Shown here piece after piece: positions 41,114 through 49,019 of a stretch of DNA of 64,000 bases. The position numbers were made by a program, and so were the translations under genes. The stretch covers positions 1-64,000 of the forward strand of contig DASUAO010000018.1 of the NCBI GenBank assembly GCA_035763745.1, given 5' to 3'. The notes beneath the pieces are model-generated. The model made no database searches and was not told the origin of the DNA. It worked only from the letters and a program-made list of their open reading frames with translations. How positions within the stretch are numbered: position 1 is the stretch's first letter; every line of letters starts with the position of its first letter. Source of the DNA: DASUAO01 sp035763745. GTDB taxonomy: Bacteria > Actinomycetota > Acidimicrobiia > IMCC26256 > PALSA-555.

Positions 41114-42248
41114 TGGTGACGTTGGCCTGACCGCCACCCTCACACATCGTCTGGAGCCCGTACCGACCGCCGGTGCGCTCCAGCTCGTTGAGCAGGGTCG
41201 TCATCAGCCGCACGCCGGTCGCGCCGAGCGGATGACCGAGGGCGATCGCCCCACCGTTGACGTTGACCTTCGCGAGATCGGCACCGGTCTCGGCCTGCCA
41301 CGCGAGCACCACGGACGCGAACGCCTCGTTGATCTCCACGAGGTCGATGTCGTCGAGCGACATCCCCGTCTTCTCGAGTGCATACGCCGTCGCCGGGATC
41401 GGTGCGGTCAGCATGAAGATCGGGTCGGCTCCCCGCACCGACAGGTGGTGGATGCGGGCCCGCGGCGTGACACCGTGGTCCTTCACCGCCTGCTCCGACA
41501 TCACGAGCATGGCGGTGCCGGCGTCGGAGATCTGCGACGAGACCGCCGCGGTGAGTCGGCCGCCCTCCACGAGCGTGGGCAGCGTGGCCATCTTCTCGAG
41601 CGACGTGCCGCGGCGCGGCCCCTCGTCGGCCTCGACCCCGCGCATCGGCACGATCTCGCGGTCGAACCGGCCCTCCTCCTGCGCACGGATCGCCCGCTCG
41701 TGGCTCTCGAGCGCGAACGCCTCCATCGCCTCGCGCGTGATGTCCCACTTCTCGGCGATCATCTCGGCGCCGACGAACTGCGACACCTCCTGGTCGCCGT
41801 AGCGCGCCGTCCACCCCTCGGAGCCAGAGAACGGGTCCGTGAACCCGAACGGCTCCGCCGCGGTGAGCGCGGCCGCGATCGGGATCTGGCTCATGTTCTG
41901 GACGCCACCGGCGATGATCACGTCGTTGGTGCCGCTCATGACGGCCTGCGCGGCGAAGTGGACCGCCTGCTGGGACGAGCCGCACTGACGGTCGATCGTG
42001 GTGCCGGGCACCTCCTCGGGGTACCCGGCCGCGAGCCAGCAGGTGCGGGCGATGTCGCCGGCCTGGGGTCCGAGCTGGTCGACGCAGCCGAAGTAGACGT
42101 CTTCGACCGCGGCGGGGTCGATGCCGGTGCGCTCCACGATCGCGGTGACCGCGTGCGCGCCGAGGTCGGCGGGGTGCACCTGGGACAGCCCGCCGCCGCG
42201 CTTTCCGACGGGAGTGCGGGCGGCGTCGACGATGTAGGCCTCGGGCAT
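41094..42248 (-). CDS. fadA6: Steroid-pathway thiolase FadA6-like
   Basis: A 384-residue thiolase very close in pattern to M. tuberculosis FadA6: YIVDAARTPVGKRGGGL at the start, acyl Cys in DRQCGSSQQAVHFAAQ, GGVQNMSQIPI, His in GGAIALGHPLGATG and Cys in QTMCEGGGQANVTI. FadA6 acts late in degradation of the rings C/D product. It is last in the minus-strand cluster with two acyl-CoA dehydrogenases and the ipd genes. The identification rests on remembered family sequence and needs a search to confirm. Confidence 0.88.
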   Translation of the reverse strand: MPEAYIVDAARTPVGKRGGGLSQVHPADLGAHAVTAIVERTGIDPAAVEDVYFGCVDQLGPQAGDIARTCWLAAGYPEEVPGTTIDRQCGSSQQAVHFAAQAVMSGTNDVIIAGGVQNMSQIPIAAALTAAEPFGFTDPFSGSEGWTARYGDQEVSQFVGAEMIAEKWDITREAMEAFALESHERAIRAQEEGRFDREIVPMRGVEADEGPRRGTSLEKMATLPTLVEGGRLTAAVSSQISDAGTAMLVMSEQAVKDHGVTPRARIHHLSVRGADPIFMLTAPIPATAYALEKTGMSLDDIDLVEINEAFASVVLAWQAETGADLAKVNVNGGAIALGHPLGATGVRLMTTLLNELERTGGRYGLQTMCEGGGQANVTIIERLG

Positions 42249-42278
42249 CGGTTGCGCTCCTCGTGGAGTGGTTCGGGA

Positions 42279-43253
42279 CTACAGGATCGCGCGGCCGACC
42301 CGGTCCCGGTGCCACGGGGCGTCGCCCCATGCCGCGGCCAGCGCCCAGGTGCGCTTCATGAACAGGTGGAGGTCGTGCTCGTCGGAGTAGCCGATGGCGC
42401 CGTGGCACTGGAGCGCCTTGCGGGCGGCGAGCGTGGCGGCGTCGGATGCCTGCGCCTTCGCCATCGACACGTGGATGCTCGCCTCAACGTCGTCCGTCGC
42501 CAGGGACCAGGCGGCCCGGTAGACCAGGGGTCGGGCGAACTCGAGCGCGATGCGCGCGTCGGCGAGGTGGTGCTTCACCGCCTGGAAGCTCCCCACCGGG
42601 ACGCCGAACTGGCGCCGCTCGGCGACGTACTCGACCGTCATCAAGATCATCCGACGCGCCAGCCCGACGAGCTGCGCGGCGGTGCCGAGCGCGCCGCGAT
42701 CGAACGCGCGCGCCGCAGCCGCGCCCTCGGCGACGACGGTGGCCGGCGCCGCGGTCCAGGCCACCGCGGACAGTCGTCGGACGTGGTCGACCGACGGCAG
42801 CGGACGTAGGTCCACCGCGTCGCGCGCGACGAAGTGCCACGCACCCGCGTCGAACATGAGCAGGTTCGTGGCCACGTCGGAGTACGGCACCATCGCGTCG
42901 TGGGAGAACGGTGCGCTGAGCACCGAGCCGGGCTCGAGGCGGCCGCCCACCAACGGCGCGCCCACCATCGCGTGCTCCACGATCGGTCCCGGCAGCGCGG
43001 CCACGCCGCTCTCCTCGAGCAGGAGCACGAGGTCCACCTCGGTGAGCCCGAGACCGCCGTCGACCTCCGGTACGAGCACGCCGAGCACACCCATCTCCTC
43101 GAGCGCAGCCCAGCCCGGGATCGAACTCCCACCCGGGGAACGGTCGGCGGGATCCCATGCCGCGCGCACGGCCGCGGGCGGGCACTCCTTCGCGAGCAGG
43201 TCGCGCACGGCGTCGCGGAACTCCAGCTGGTCGTCGGTGAAGGCGAAGCGCAC
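42279..43253 (-). CDS. Acyl-CoA dehydrogenase subunit, FadE32/FadE33-like
   Basis: This short (324-residue) acyl-CoA dehydrogenase has the N-terminal helical domain (FTDDQLEFRDAVRDLLAKECPPAAV) and the C-terminal ERRQFGVPVGSFQAVKHHLADARI and QCHGAIGYSDEHDLHLFMKR, but a reduced middle domain. Such short forms are the partner chains of alpha2-beta2 acyl-CoA dehydrogenases in actinobacterial steroid degradation. It lies 7 bases downstream of a full-length FadE31-like chain, so a heteromer is likely. Confidence 0.85.
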   Translation of the reverse strand: MRFAFTDDQLEFRDAVRDLLAKECPPAAVRAAWDPADRSPGGSSIPGWAALEEMGVLGVLVPEVDGGLGLTEVDLVLLLEESGVAALPGPIVEHAMVGAPLVGGRLEPGSVLSAPFSHDAMVPYSDVATNLLMFDAGAWHFVARDAVDLRPLPSVDHVRRLSAVAWTAAPATVVAEGAAAARAFDRGALGTAAQLVGLARRMILMTVEYVAERRQFGVPVGSFQAVKHHLADARIALEFARPLVYRAAWSLATDDVEASIHVSMAKAQASDAATLAARKALQCHGAIGYSDEHDLHLFMKRTWALAAAWGDAPWHRDRVGRAIL

Positions 43254-43260
43254 CCGACCC

Positions 43261-44400
43261 CTACTTCCGCGGCAGGCCGAGCACGCGCTCGGCGATCACG
43301 TTGCGCTGGATCTCGTTGGTCCCCGCGTAGATCGGACCGGACAGGGCGAACTGGAAGCCCTTCGCCCACCCGTCGACGTCGGTCTCGGCCCCGGTGCCGA
43401 GCAGCTCGAGCGCGAGCTCGTGGAGCCGCACGTCGAGGTCCGACCAGAACACCTTGGTCATGCTCGACTCCGCGCCGAGCTGCTCGCCGTCGGTCATCCG
43501 GGTGACGGTCTCGAACGTCTGCCAGCGATACGCCTCGGCGTCGATCCACGCTTGCACCACCGCATCGCCGGTCGCGGCCGGCGCAGCGTCGACACGCTCG
43601 CGGTAGAGCTCGACGAGGCGACTCGCCGTCGCCATGAAGCGGCCCGGACTCCGCAGGGTGAGGCCACGCTCGGCGCTCGTCGTCGCCATCGCGACGCTCC
43701 AGCCCTTCCCGACCTCGCCGAGCACGGCGTCGTCGCCGACGTGCACGTCGTCGAAGAACACCTCGGCGAACCCCTCGTCGCCGTCGAGGCGGCCGAAGCC
43801 CCGCACTGTGATCCCGGGCGCGTCGAGGGGCACGAGGAAGTAGGTGAGGCCGTGGTGGCGCTCGGCCTCGGGGTCGGAGCGGAACAACCCGAAGAGATGG
43901 GTGCAGAACGCGCCCCGCGTCGTCCACGTCTTCTGACCGGAGAGCCGCCAACCCCCCTCGGCCTCGTCCCGGACGGCCTTGCTCTGGATCCCGGCGAGGT
44001 CGCTGCCCGCGTTCGGCTCGGACCATCCCTGGCACCAGAGGTCCACCGCCCCGGCCATACGCGGGAGGACGTGGTCGCGCTGCTCCTGGGTCCCGAACGC
44101 GAACACCGTCGGGGCGAGGAGGAAGATCCCGTTCTGGGTGACGCGCTGCGGTCCGCCGGCCCGGTAGTACTCCTCCTCGAAGATCAGCCATTCCATCGGG
44201 GTCGCGTCGCGTCCGCCGTAGGCCTCGGGCCACGAGACGACCGCCCAGCGGGCGTCGAAGAGCGCCCGCTCCCAGTCGAGGTGGAGGGCGAAGCCCTCGG
44301 CGGTGTCGCCCGACGGGAGCCCGCGGGGAACGTTGGCCTCGAGCCACTCGCGGCACTCGGCACGAAAGGCGTCCTCGGCCGCGCTGAACGTCAGGTCCAC
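43261..44400 (-). CDS. fadE31: Acyl-CoA dehydrogenase, FadE31-like
   Basis: A 379-residue chain with AYGGRDATPMEWLIFEEEYYRAGGP, WCQGWSEPNAGSDLAGIQS, TWTTRGAFCTHLFGLFRSDPEAERHHGLTYFLVPL and YAGTNEIQRNVIAERVLGLPRK, closely following M. tuberculosis FadE31. It would dehydrogenate a CoA ester derived from HIP. GTG at 44400 has TAGCGT 8 bases upstream, so it may have its own leaderless promoter although it lies in the minus-strand ipd cluster. Upstream of it lies the family B array. Confidence 0.86.
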   Translation of the reverse strand: MDLTFSAAEDAFRAECREWLEANVPRGLPSGDTAEGFALHLDWERALFDARWAVVSWPEAYGGRDATPMEWLIFEEEYYRAGGPQRVTQNGIFLLAPTVFAFGTQEQRDHVLPRMAGAVDLWCQGWSEPNAGSDLAGIQSKAVRDEAEGGWRLSGQKTWTTRGAFCTHLFGLFRSDPEAERHHGLTYFLVPLDAPGITVRGFGRLDGDEGFAEVFFDDVHVGDDAVLGEVGKGWSVAMATTSAERGLTLRSPGRFMATASRLVELYRERVDAAPAATGDAVVQAWIDAEAYRWQTFETVTRMTDGEQLGAESSMTKVFWSDLDVRLHELALELLGTGAETDVDGWAKGFQFALSGPIYAGTNEIQRNVIAERVLGLPRK

Positions 44401-44408
44401 GGCGAGCG

Positions 44409-44414
44409 ACGCTA
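44409..44414 (-). promoter_or_regulatory. Leaderless-type -10 box for fadE31
   Basis: TAGCGT on the minus strand lies 8 bases from the GTG at 44400, between the gene and the family B repeats. Confidence 0.45.
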
Positions 44415-44430
44415 CCCGCGCGACTCTCCC

Positions 44431-44516
44431 GACCCGTTCTCGTGACGCACCGCGGCCCCCAGACCCGTTCTCGTGACGCACCGCGCCTCCAGGGCGGCCG
44501 TTCACGTCACGAGAAC
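44431..44516. repeat. Palindromic repeat family B, left array
   Basis: Two 24-bp direct copies (44431-44454 and 44462-44485) share the core CCCGTTCTCGTGAC. An inverted core GTCACGAGAAC follows at 44506-44516, giving a perfect 11-bp palindrome with the second copy. The order is forward, forward, inverted. It mirrors the array on the other side of the DUF559 gene. Confidence 0.9.
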
Positions 44517-44569
44517 TCCGGTGTGGGCACGCCCTGTCACCGAAAGCAGCACGACGGTTCCGGACGCCC

Positions 44570-45505
44570 ATGACTCCATCGCTGGACGAGCGAATCGCCG
44601 CGCATGCAGCGCGCAACCACGGACTCGTCACGCGCCCGACGATCGTGGAGCTCGGGGGTACCGCGAAGGCGATCCGTCACCGGATCGAGCGGCACCGCCT
44701 CGTCGTCGTGCAGACAGGCGTGTACCGGATCGCAGGTGCGCCGCGGTCATGGCATGCCGACGTGCTCGCGCTGGTGCTCTCGGCAGGTGAAGACGCATGC
44801 GCCTCGCATCGGACCGCCGCGGCATTGTTCGCGATTCCCGGGTTCGGACACCGGCATCTCGAGATCGCGGTTCCCCGGGGCCGCCGGCCTCGGCTGCCTC
44901 GCGCATCCGTCCATCACCTGGGCGTGCTCCCCGAGCACCATCGTCGTGTCGTCGACGGGATCCCGGTCACCTCCGTCGCACGAACAGTGTTCGACCTCTG
45001 CGGGTGTGTGCACCCGGCTCGAGCCGAGCGCGCGCTCGACCACTGCCTCGCCCGTCGGATGGTGACGATCCCGTCGTGCTGGAGGGTGCTCTACGACCTC
45101 GCCGAACGCGGACGGCCCGGCACTGCATGGATGCGCGTGCTGCTCCAGGCTCGGGGCGAGGGGTATGTCGCACCGGCGAGCAAGCTCGAGCAGACCATGC
45201 TCACCCTGATCCGCGACGCGGGGCTGCCCCCGCCCGCCAGGGAGGTCGACGTCGGCGACGCGGACGGATGGGTCGGCCGGGTCGAGCTCGTGTACCGCGA
45301 GGCCAAGGTCCTCGTCGAGGTCGACAGCCGCGTCCACCACACGGCGCTTGCCGACTACGAGCGAGATCGGGCGCGCGACAACCGATTGGTGGCCGAGGGC
45401 TTCCGGGTCCTCCGCTTCACGTGGGACCAGATCTCGAACCACCCGAAGGTGGTCATCGACACGCTGCGCCGCGCACTCGGACAGCGATTCGGCTCGTTCT
45501 CGTGA
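44570..45505 (+). CDS. AbiEi-like wHTH plus DUF559 (Vsr/PD-DExK-like) protein
   Basis: The 311-residue protein has an N-terminal winged helix like AbiEi antitoxins (HGLVTRPTIVELGGTAKAIRHRIERHRLVVVQTGVYRIAG) and a middle AbiEi-type part (HRTAAALF, VDGIPVTSVARTVFDLC). The C-terminal DUF559 domain has VELVYREAKVLVEVDSRVHH, YERDRARDNRLVAEGFRVLRFTWDQI, the Vsr/PD-(D/E)XK nuclease pattern with candidate Glu and Asp in VEVD. No AbiEii toxin gene is adjacent. It is the only plus-strand gene between 41.1 and 52.4 kb. Palindromic family B arrays flank it, and the right array encodes its last codons (Ser-Phe-Ser-stop). Confidence 0.85.
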   Translation: MTPSLDERIAAHAARNHGLVTRPTIVELGGTAKAIRHRIERHRLVVVQTGVYRIAGAPRSWHADVLALVLSAGEDACASHRTAAALFAIPGFGHRHLEIAVPRGRRPRLPRASVHHLGVLPEHHRRVVDGIPVTSVARTVFDLCGCVHPARAERALDHCLARRMVTIPSCWRVLYDLAERGRPGTAWMRVLLQARGEGYVAPASKLEQTMLTLIRDAGLPPPAREVDVGDADGWVGRVELVYREAKVLVEVDSRVHHTALADYERDRARDNRLVAEGFRVLRFTWDQISNHPKVVIDTLRRALGQRFGSFS

Positions 45506-45608
45506 CCCGGTCGGCCCTTCCAGCCGTTCATGTGACGAAAGCGGCCCCCATAGGGGCACATTCGGTCACGAGAACGGGAGGCGGGGCACATCCCGTCACG
45601 AGAACGGG
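45496..45608. repeat. Palindromic repeat family B, right array
   Basis: Forward core GTTCTCGTGAC (45496-45506, overlapping the DUF559 stop), a degenerate forward copy CGTTCATGTGACG (about 45525), then two inverted copies GTCACGAGAACGGG (45565-45578 and 45595-45608). The last abuts the stop codon of the next gene. It is the mirror image of the left array. Confidence 0.9.
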
Positions 45609-45995
45609 CTACCCGCGGGCTGCCTTCGCCAACGCTCCGGGGTCCTCGTAGTACTCGCGCCACCACGCGATGACACCGTCGCGCAGCTCGCAGACGCTCA
45701 TCCCCCGCCACTCGATGCGGGTCGCGTCGGACCGGCGCTCGACCGCGATCGTCCAGTCGGCGAACACGAGGTTGCCGTCGGCCGCCAGGTGGTGGAACTC
45801 GAACGACAGTGGACGCGCCCAGGCAAGCGAGCTCCGCGACATCGGCTCGTACTCGGCGCGTCCCCGCACGGTGCGGCCCGGGACGTCGAGCACCACGTCG
45901 TCCGCGAAGCACGCGAGGTACGCGTCGAGATCCTCGGCGAGCCACGCGGCTCGCCGCCGTTCGAAGACCTCGCGAGCGTGGTCGAGGTCCGTCAT
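45609..45995 (-). CDS. SnoaL/NTF2-like protein
   Basis: A 128-residue single NTF2-fold domain: REVFERRRAAWLAEDLDAYLACFADDVVLDVPGRTVRGRAEYE, and the end GMSVCELRDGVIAWWREYYEDP. The family includes ketosteroid isomerases, polyketide cyclases and many hydratases; a steroid substrate would fit the location. Its ATG overlaps the stop of the upstream hydrolase gene (ATGA). Confidence 0.82.
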   Translation of the reverse strand: MTDLDHAREVFERRRAAWLAEDLDAYLACFADDVVLDVPGRTVRGRAEYEPMSRSSLAWARPLSFEFHHLAADGNLVFADWTIAVERRSDATRIEWRGMSVCELRDGVIAWWREYYEDPGALAKAARG

Positions 45996-47158
45996 GCGGT
46001 CGCCTCGTAGCAGGCCGCGATCAGGGACTGGGATCGCTGGTCGGCATCCGACATCGACAGCTGCATCTGGTTCATCACGTACGCGAACGACAGACCGCGG
46101 TCGGGGTCGGCGAACGCCACCGAACCGCCCGCGCCGGAGTGGCCGAACGCCTTCGCTCCGGCCAGCGGACCGAAGGTCGGTGAGAGGCCGAACCCGAGGC
46201 CGAAGGTGAGGGGCTGGCCGATCACGCAGTCCTTCCCGCTCGACTGCACCTCGGTCGCACGGGCGACTGTCTCGTCCGAGAGCAGCCGGACACCGTCGAC
46301 CTCGTCGAGGCACGCGGCGTACATGCGTGAGAGCGATCGTGCATCGCCGTGGCCGTTCGACGACGGCATCTGCGCGGCCCGCATCCGGCGGGTGTTCCAC
46401 ATGTCGTCGTACCCGAACAGCTGCGCAGGGCCGCCCATCACCCGCCCGAGCAGGGTCGACGTGTCGCGCAGCACCTGCTCGGCGAGCTTCTCGACCTCCG
46501 GGTCGTCGAAGCGCGCCGGGTAGAGCGTCGCGACGCGCGCGTCCTCCGACTCCGGGACGCCGACGAAGAAGTCGAGCCCGAGCGGGTCGACGATCTCGCG
46601 CGCGACATACTCCCCCGGCATCCGTCCCGTGATCCGTCGGATGATCTCGCCGGTGATCCACCCGTAGGAGCGAGCGTGGTATCCGTGCTGAGCCCCCGGC
46701 TCCCAGCTCGGCTCCTGGGCGGCGATCGCCTCGACCACCGGGTCCCACGCGGCGACGTCGTCGAGGGTGAGGTCGGGCGCATCCACCGCCGCGAGCCCGG
46801 CCCGGTGCGAGAGCACCCAGCGGACGGGGATCTCACCCTTGCCGAACGCCCCGAACTCGGGCCAGTAGCGGGCGACCGGCGCATCGGGGTCGAGATCGCC
46901 GCGCTCGATCAGCTGGTTCGCGGCGATGGCCGTGACCCCCTTCGTGCACGAGAAGACGATGACGATCGTGTCACGCGTCCACGGCCGACCGGCTTCCTGG
47001 TCCGCGAGGCCGCCCCACACGTCGACGACCGGTTCGCCGTCGACATGGAGACAGCACGCCGCGCCGACGTCGCGGCGCTCTGCGAAGTTGGAGAGGAACG
47101 CGTCGGCGACCCGTTCGAACCCCGGCGCGACGCTCCCCTGGAGCTCGATGCCACTCAT
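45992..47158 (-). CDS. Serine hydrolase, beta-lactamase class C / EstB-like
   Basis: The 388-residue protein has the SxxK motif in VFSCTKGVTAIAANQLIERGDLD and the Tyr motif region HGYHARSYGWITGEIIRR, then GHSGAGGSVAFADPDRGLSFAYVMN. This is the esterase branch (LipE/LipL-like in mycobacteria), acting on esters or CoA thioesters rather than beta-lactams. It follows ipdC through an unusual three-unit repeat of start/stop overlaps and is coupled to the SnoaL gene. Confidence 0.87.
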   Translation of the reverse strand: MSGIELQGSVAPGFERVADAFLSNFAERRDVGAACCLHVDGEPVVDVWGGLADQEAGRPWTRDTIVIVFSCTKGVTAIAANQLIERGDLDPDAPVARYWPEFGAFGKGEIPVRWVLSHRAGLAAVDAPDLTLDDVAAWDPVVEAIAAQEPSWEPGAQHGYHARSYGWITGEIIRRITGRMPGEYVAREIVDPLGLDFFVGVPESEDARVATLYPARFDDPEVEKLAEQVLRDTSTLLGRVMGGPAQLFGYDDMWNTRRMRAAQMPSSNGHGDARSLSRMYAACLDEVDGVRLLSDETVARATEVQSSGKDCVIGQPLTFGLGFGLSPTFGPLAGAKAFGHSGAGGSVAFADPDRGLSFAYVMNQMQLSMSDADQRSQSLIAACYEATA

Positions 47159-47200
47159 CGAACTCGGCTCATCGGGCTCGGCTCATCGGGCTCGGCTCAT
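47154..47200 (-). repeat. 14-bp tandem repeat making three chained mini-ORFs
   Basis: Units of 14 bp place ATGs at 47200, 47186, 47172 and 47158 on the minus strand. The first three open five-codon frames (MSRAR, MSRAR, MSRVR), each with a TGA overlapping the next ATG. The first ATG overlaps the ipdC stop and the last is the hydrolase start. Confidence 0.85.
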
Positions 47201-48252
47201 GGTGCGAGCCGCTCCAGCGCGGCTTCGGCCTCGGCGATGATGCGGTCGAGCAGCTCGGCGACCGTCGGCAGGTCCTCGATCACGCCGACGACCTGACCGC
47301 TCGCCATCACGCCGAGATCGGCGCGACCGTCGACCATCGCAGCCTTGAGCAGCATGGGGGTGTTCGCCGCCATCACCACCTGGCTCCACGAGAGGTCCTG
47401 GGACTTCCGCATCGCGCGGCCTTCACGCAACATGTCGGTCCACGAGATCCCCGAGAGGCGCTGGAACCGGAGCGCGTTGCGCAGCGCGCGGGGCACGCTC
47501 GTGAGCGCCCCGCTGCGGTCGAGCCGTTCGGTGAACTCGGTCCGCAGCACCCGGTGCGGGACCCCGTCGACCTGGGTGGTCACGAGCGTGTCGGTGACGG
47601 CCTTGTCGAGGTACACCTGCTTGACCGCATCGCCGACGGTGCTGTCCTGGGTGAGCAGGAACCGCGTGCCCATCGCGACGCCGCTCGCCCCGTACGCGAG
47701 TGCTGCCACGAGGCCTCGGCCGTCGAAGAACCCGCCTGCTGCGATCACTGGTAGGTCGACCGTGTCGACGACCTGGGGCAGCAGCAGCGTCGTCGGAACG
47801 GAGCCCGTGTGCCCGCCGCCCTCGCCGCCCTGCACGAGGACGGCGTCGACTCCCCACGCGGCGACCTTCTCGGCGTGGCGGCGGGCGCCGATCGACGGGA
47901 TCACGACGACTCCGGCGTCCTTGAGCCGCTTGATCAGCGCCTCGTTCGGCGCGAGCGCGAACGAGGCGACCTTGACGCCCTGCGAGATCAGCAGCTCGCA
48001 ACGCTCAGGGGCGTCGGGAGCATCGGAGCGCAGGTTGACGCCGAAGGACCTGTCGGTGCGGTCCTTGGTCTCGCCGATGGCACGGACCAGCTCGTCGTAG
48101 TCCATCGTGCCCGCCGCGAGGATCCCGAGCCCGCCGGCGTTGGAGGTCGCGGCCGTCAGGCGGGGGCCGGCCACCCAGCCCATCCCGGTCTGCACGATCG
48201 GACGCTCGATCTCGCACAGGTCGCAGAGCGCGGTGTGCAGGGCTGCGTGCAT
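47197..48252 (-). CDS. ipdC: IpdC-like flavin-dependent reductase (NPD family)
   Basis: A 351-residue nitronate-monooxygenase-fold protein: IVQTGMGWVAGPRLTAATSNAGGLGILAAGTM, SFALAPNEALIKRLKDAGVVVIPSIGA, VQGGEGGGHTGSVPTTLLLPQV (FMN phosphate site) and AAGGFFDGRGL. It follows M. tuberculosis IpdC (Rv3553), which acts on the 5-oxo intermediate in steroid ring C/D degradation. Its ATG overlaps the ipdB stop by one base. Confidence 0.9.
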   Translation of the reverse strand: MHAALHTALCDLCEIERPIVQTGMGWVAGPRLTAATSNAGGLGILAAGTMDYDELVRAIGETKDRTDRSFGVNLRSDAPDAPERCELLISQGVKVASFALAPNEALIKRLKDAGVVVIPSIGARRHAEKVAAWGVDAVLVQGGEGGGHTGSVPTTLLLPQVVDTVDLPVIAAGGFFDGRGLVAALAYGASGVAMGTRFLLTQDSTVGDAVKQVYLDKAVTDTLVTTQVDGVPHRVLRTEFTERLDRSGALTSVPRALRNALRFQRLSGISWTDMLREGRAMRKSQDLSWSQVVMAANTPMLLKAAMVDGRADLGVMASGQVVGVIEDLPTVAELLDRIIAEAEAALERLAP

Positions 48253-49019
48253 CAGGGCGCGGGCACCTCGGCGACGCGCAGTCCGTCGGGATCGAGGACA
48301 TCGCGCAGCAGGCGGAGGTCCTCGTCGGTGGGTGCCCGGGTCTCGGGGACGTCGTCGGGGACGACGAGCGCGAACCCGGTCGCCTCGACCACGGCGTCGA
48401 CGCTCACGCCGGGGTGGACCGAGCGAAGGCGCATCGCGTGGTCCGGCGTCTCGAAGTCGAACACCCCGAGGTTCGAGATGACACGACGGATCTCGTGGTG
48501 CTCCGTGGCCATCGAACCGGCCGCTGCCGCGCGGTCGTAACCGACGCCCGAGACGCAGTCGACGGACTCCACGAACACACGAGGCCCGTGCTGCGGGACG
48601 AAGTAGCTCGTCGGGTTGTTGACCGTGTTCCCGGGTGCGCCGCGCACACCGAGCAGCTGGGCCTTGGGCTTCTCCCATGGTCCGATGCACGCGATGTTCT
48701 GGTTGCCGAACCGGTCGACCTGCGTCGCGCCCATCATCACGTGCCGGCGCCCCGACCACACGATGTCGAACATCTTCCCGAACGGCAGCCACGCCTCGGC
48801 CACCCGCGCGGCGTCCGGTCCGGCACCGGCGGGGAGCGGCTCCCCGAGCTGCACGGCGTCGCCGTCGGAGTACACGAGGTCGGGCTCGAACGTGAGCGCA
48901 GCCAGGCGGCTCCCGAGCGTGGGGATCACGCCGATCGGGCTCGCGAGGATCTCGCCGTCGCCGCGCCACGCCTCGGCACAAGCGACGACGCACACGTCGG
49001 CGATCGTCACGTCGCTCAT
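48252..49019 (-). CDS. ipdB: IpdB-like CoA-transferase-fold hydrolase, beta subunit
   Basis: A 255-residue CoA-transferase beta-type chain: FEPDLVYSDGDAVQLGEPLP, GATQVDRFGNQNIACIGPWEKPK, GAPGNTVNNPTSYFVPQHGPRVF. With IpdA it forms the ring C hydrolase (COCHEA-CoA hydrolase) of the HIP pathway, a CoA-transferase fold adapted to C-C bond cleavage. The ATGA overlap with ipdA fits a heteromer. Confidence 0.9.
   Translation of the reverse strand: MSDVTIADVCVVACAEAWRGDGEILASPIGVIPTLGSRLAALTFEPDLVYSDGDAVQLGEPLPAGAGPDAARVAEAWLPFGKMFDIVWSGRRHVMMGATQVDRFGNQNIACIGPWEKPKAQLLGVRGAPGNTVNNPTSYFVPQHGPRVFVESVDCVSGVGYDRAAAAGSMATEHHEIRRVISNLGVFDFETPDHAMRLRSVHPGVSVDAVVEATGFALVVPDDVPETRAPTDEDLRLLRDVLDPDGLRVAEVPAP

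Noticed and set aside
44570..45505. Type IV AbiEi/AbiEii toxin-antitoxin pair
   Set aside because: Only the AbiEi-like N-terminal half is present, fused to DUF559; neighbours are fadE31 and a SnoaL gene, no AbiEii nucleotidyltransferase.
44431..45608. CRISPR array
   Set aside because: Repeats are short, palindromic, in mixed orientation and irregularly spaced around a gene, without uniform spacers.
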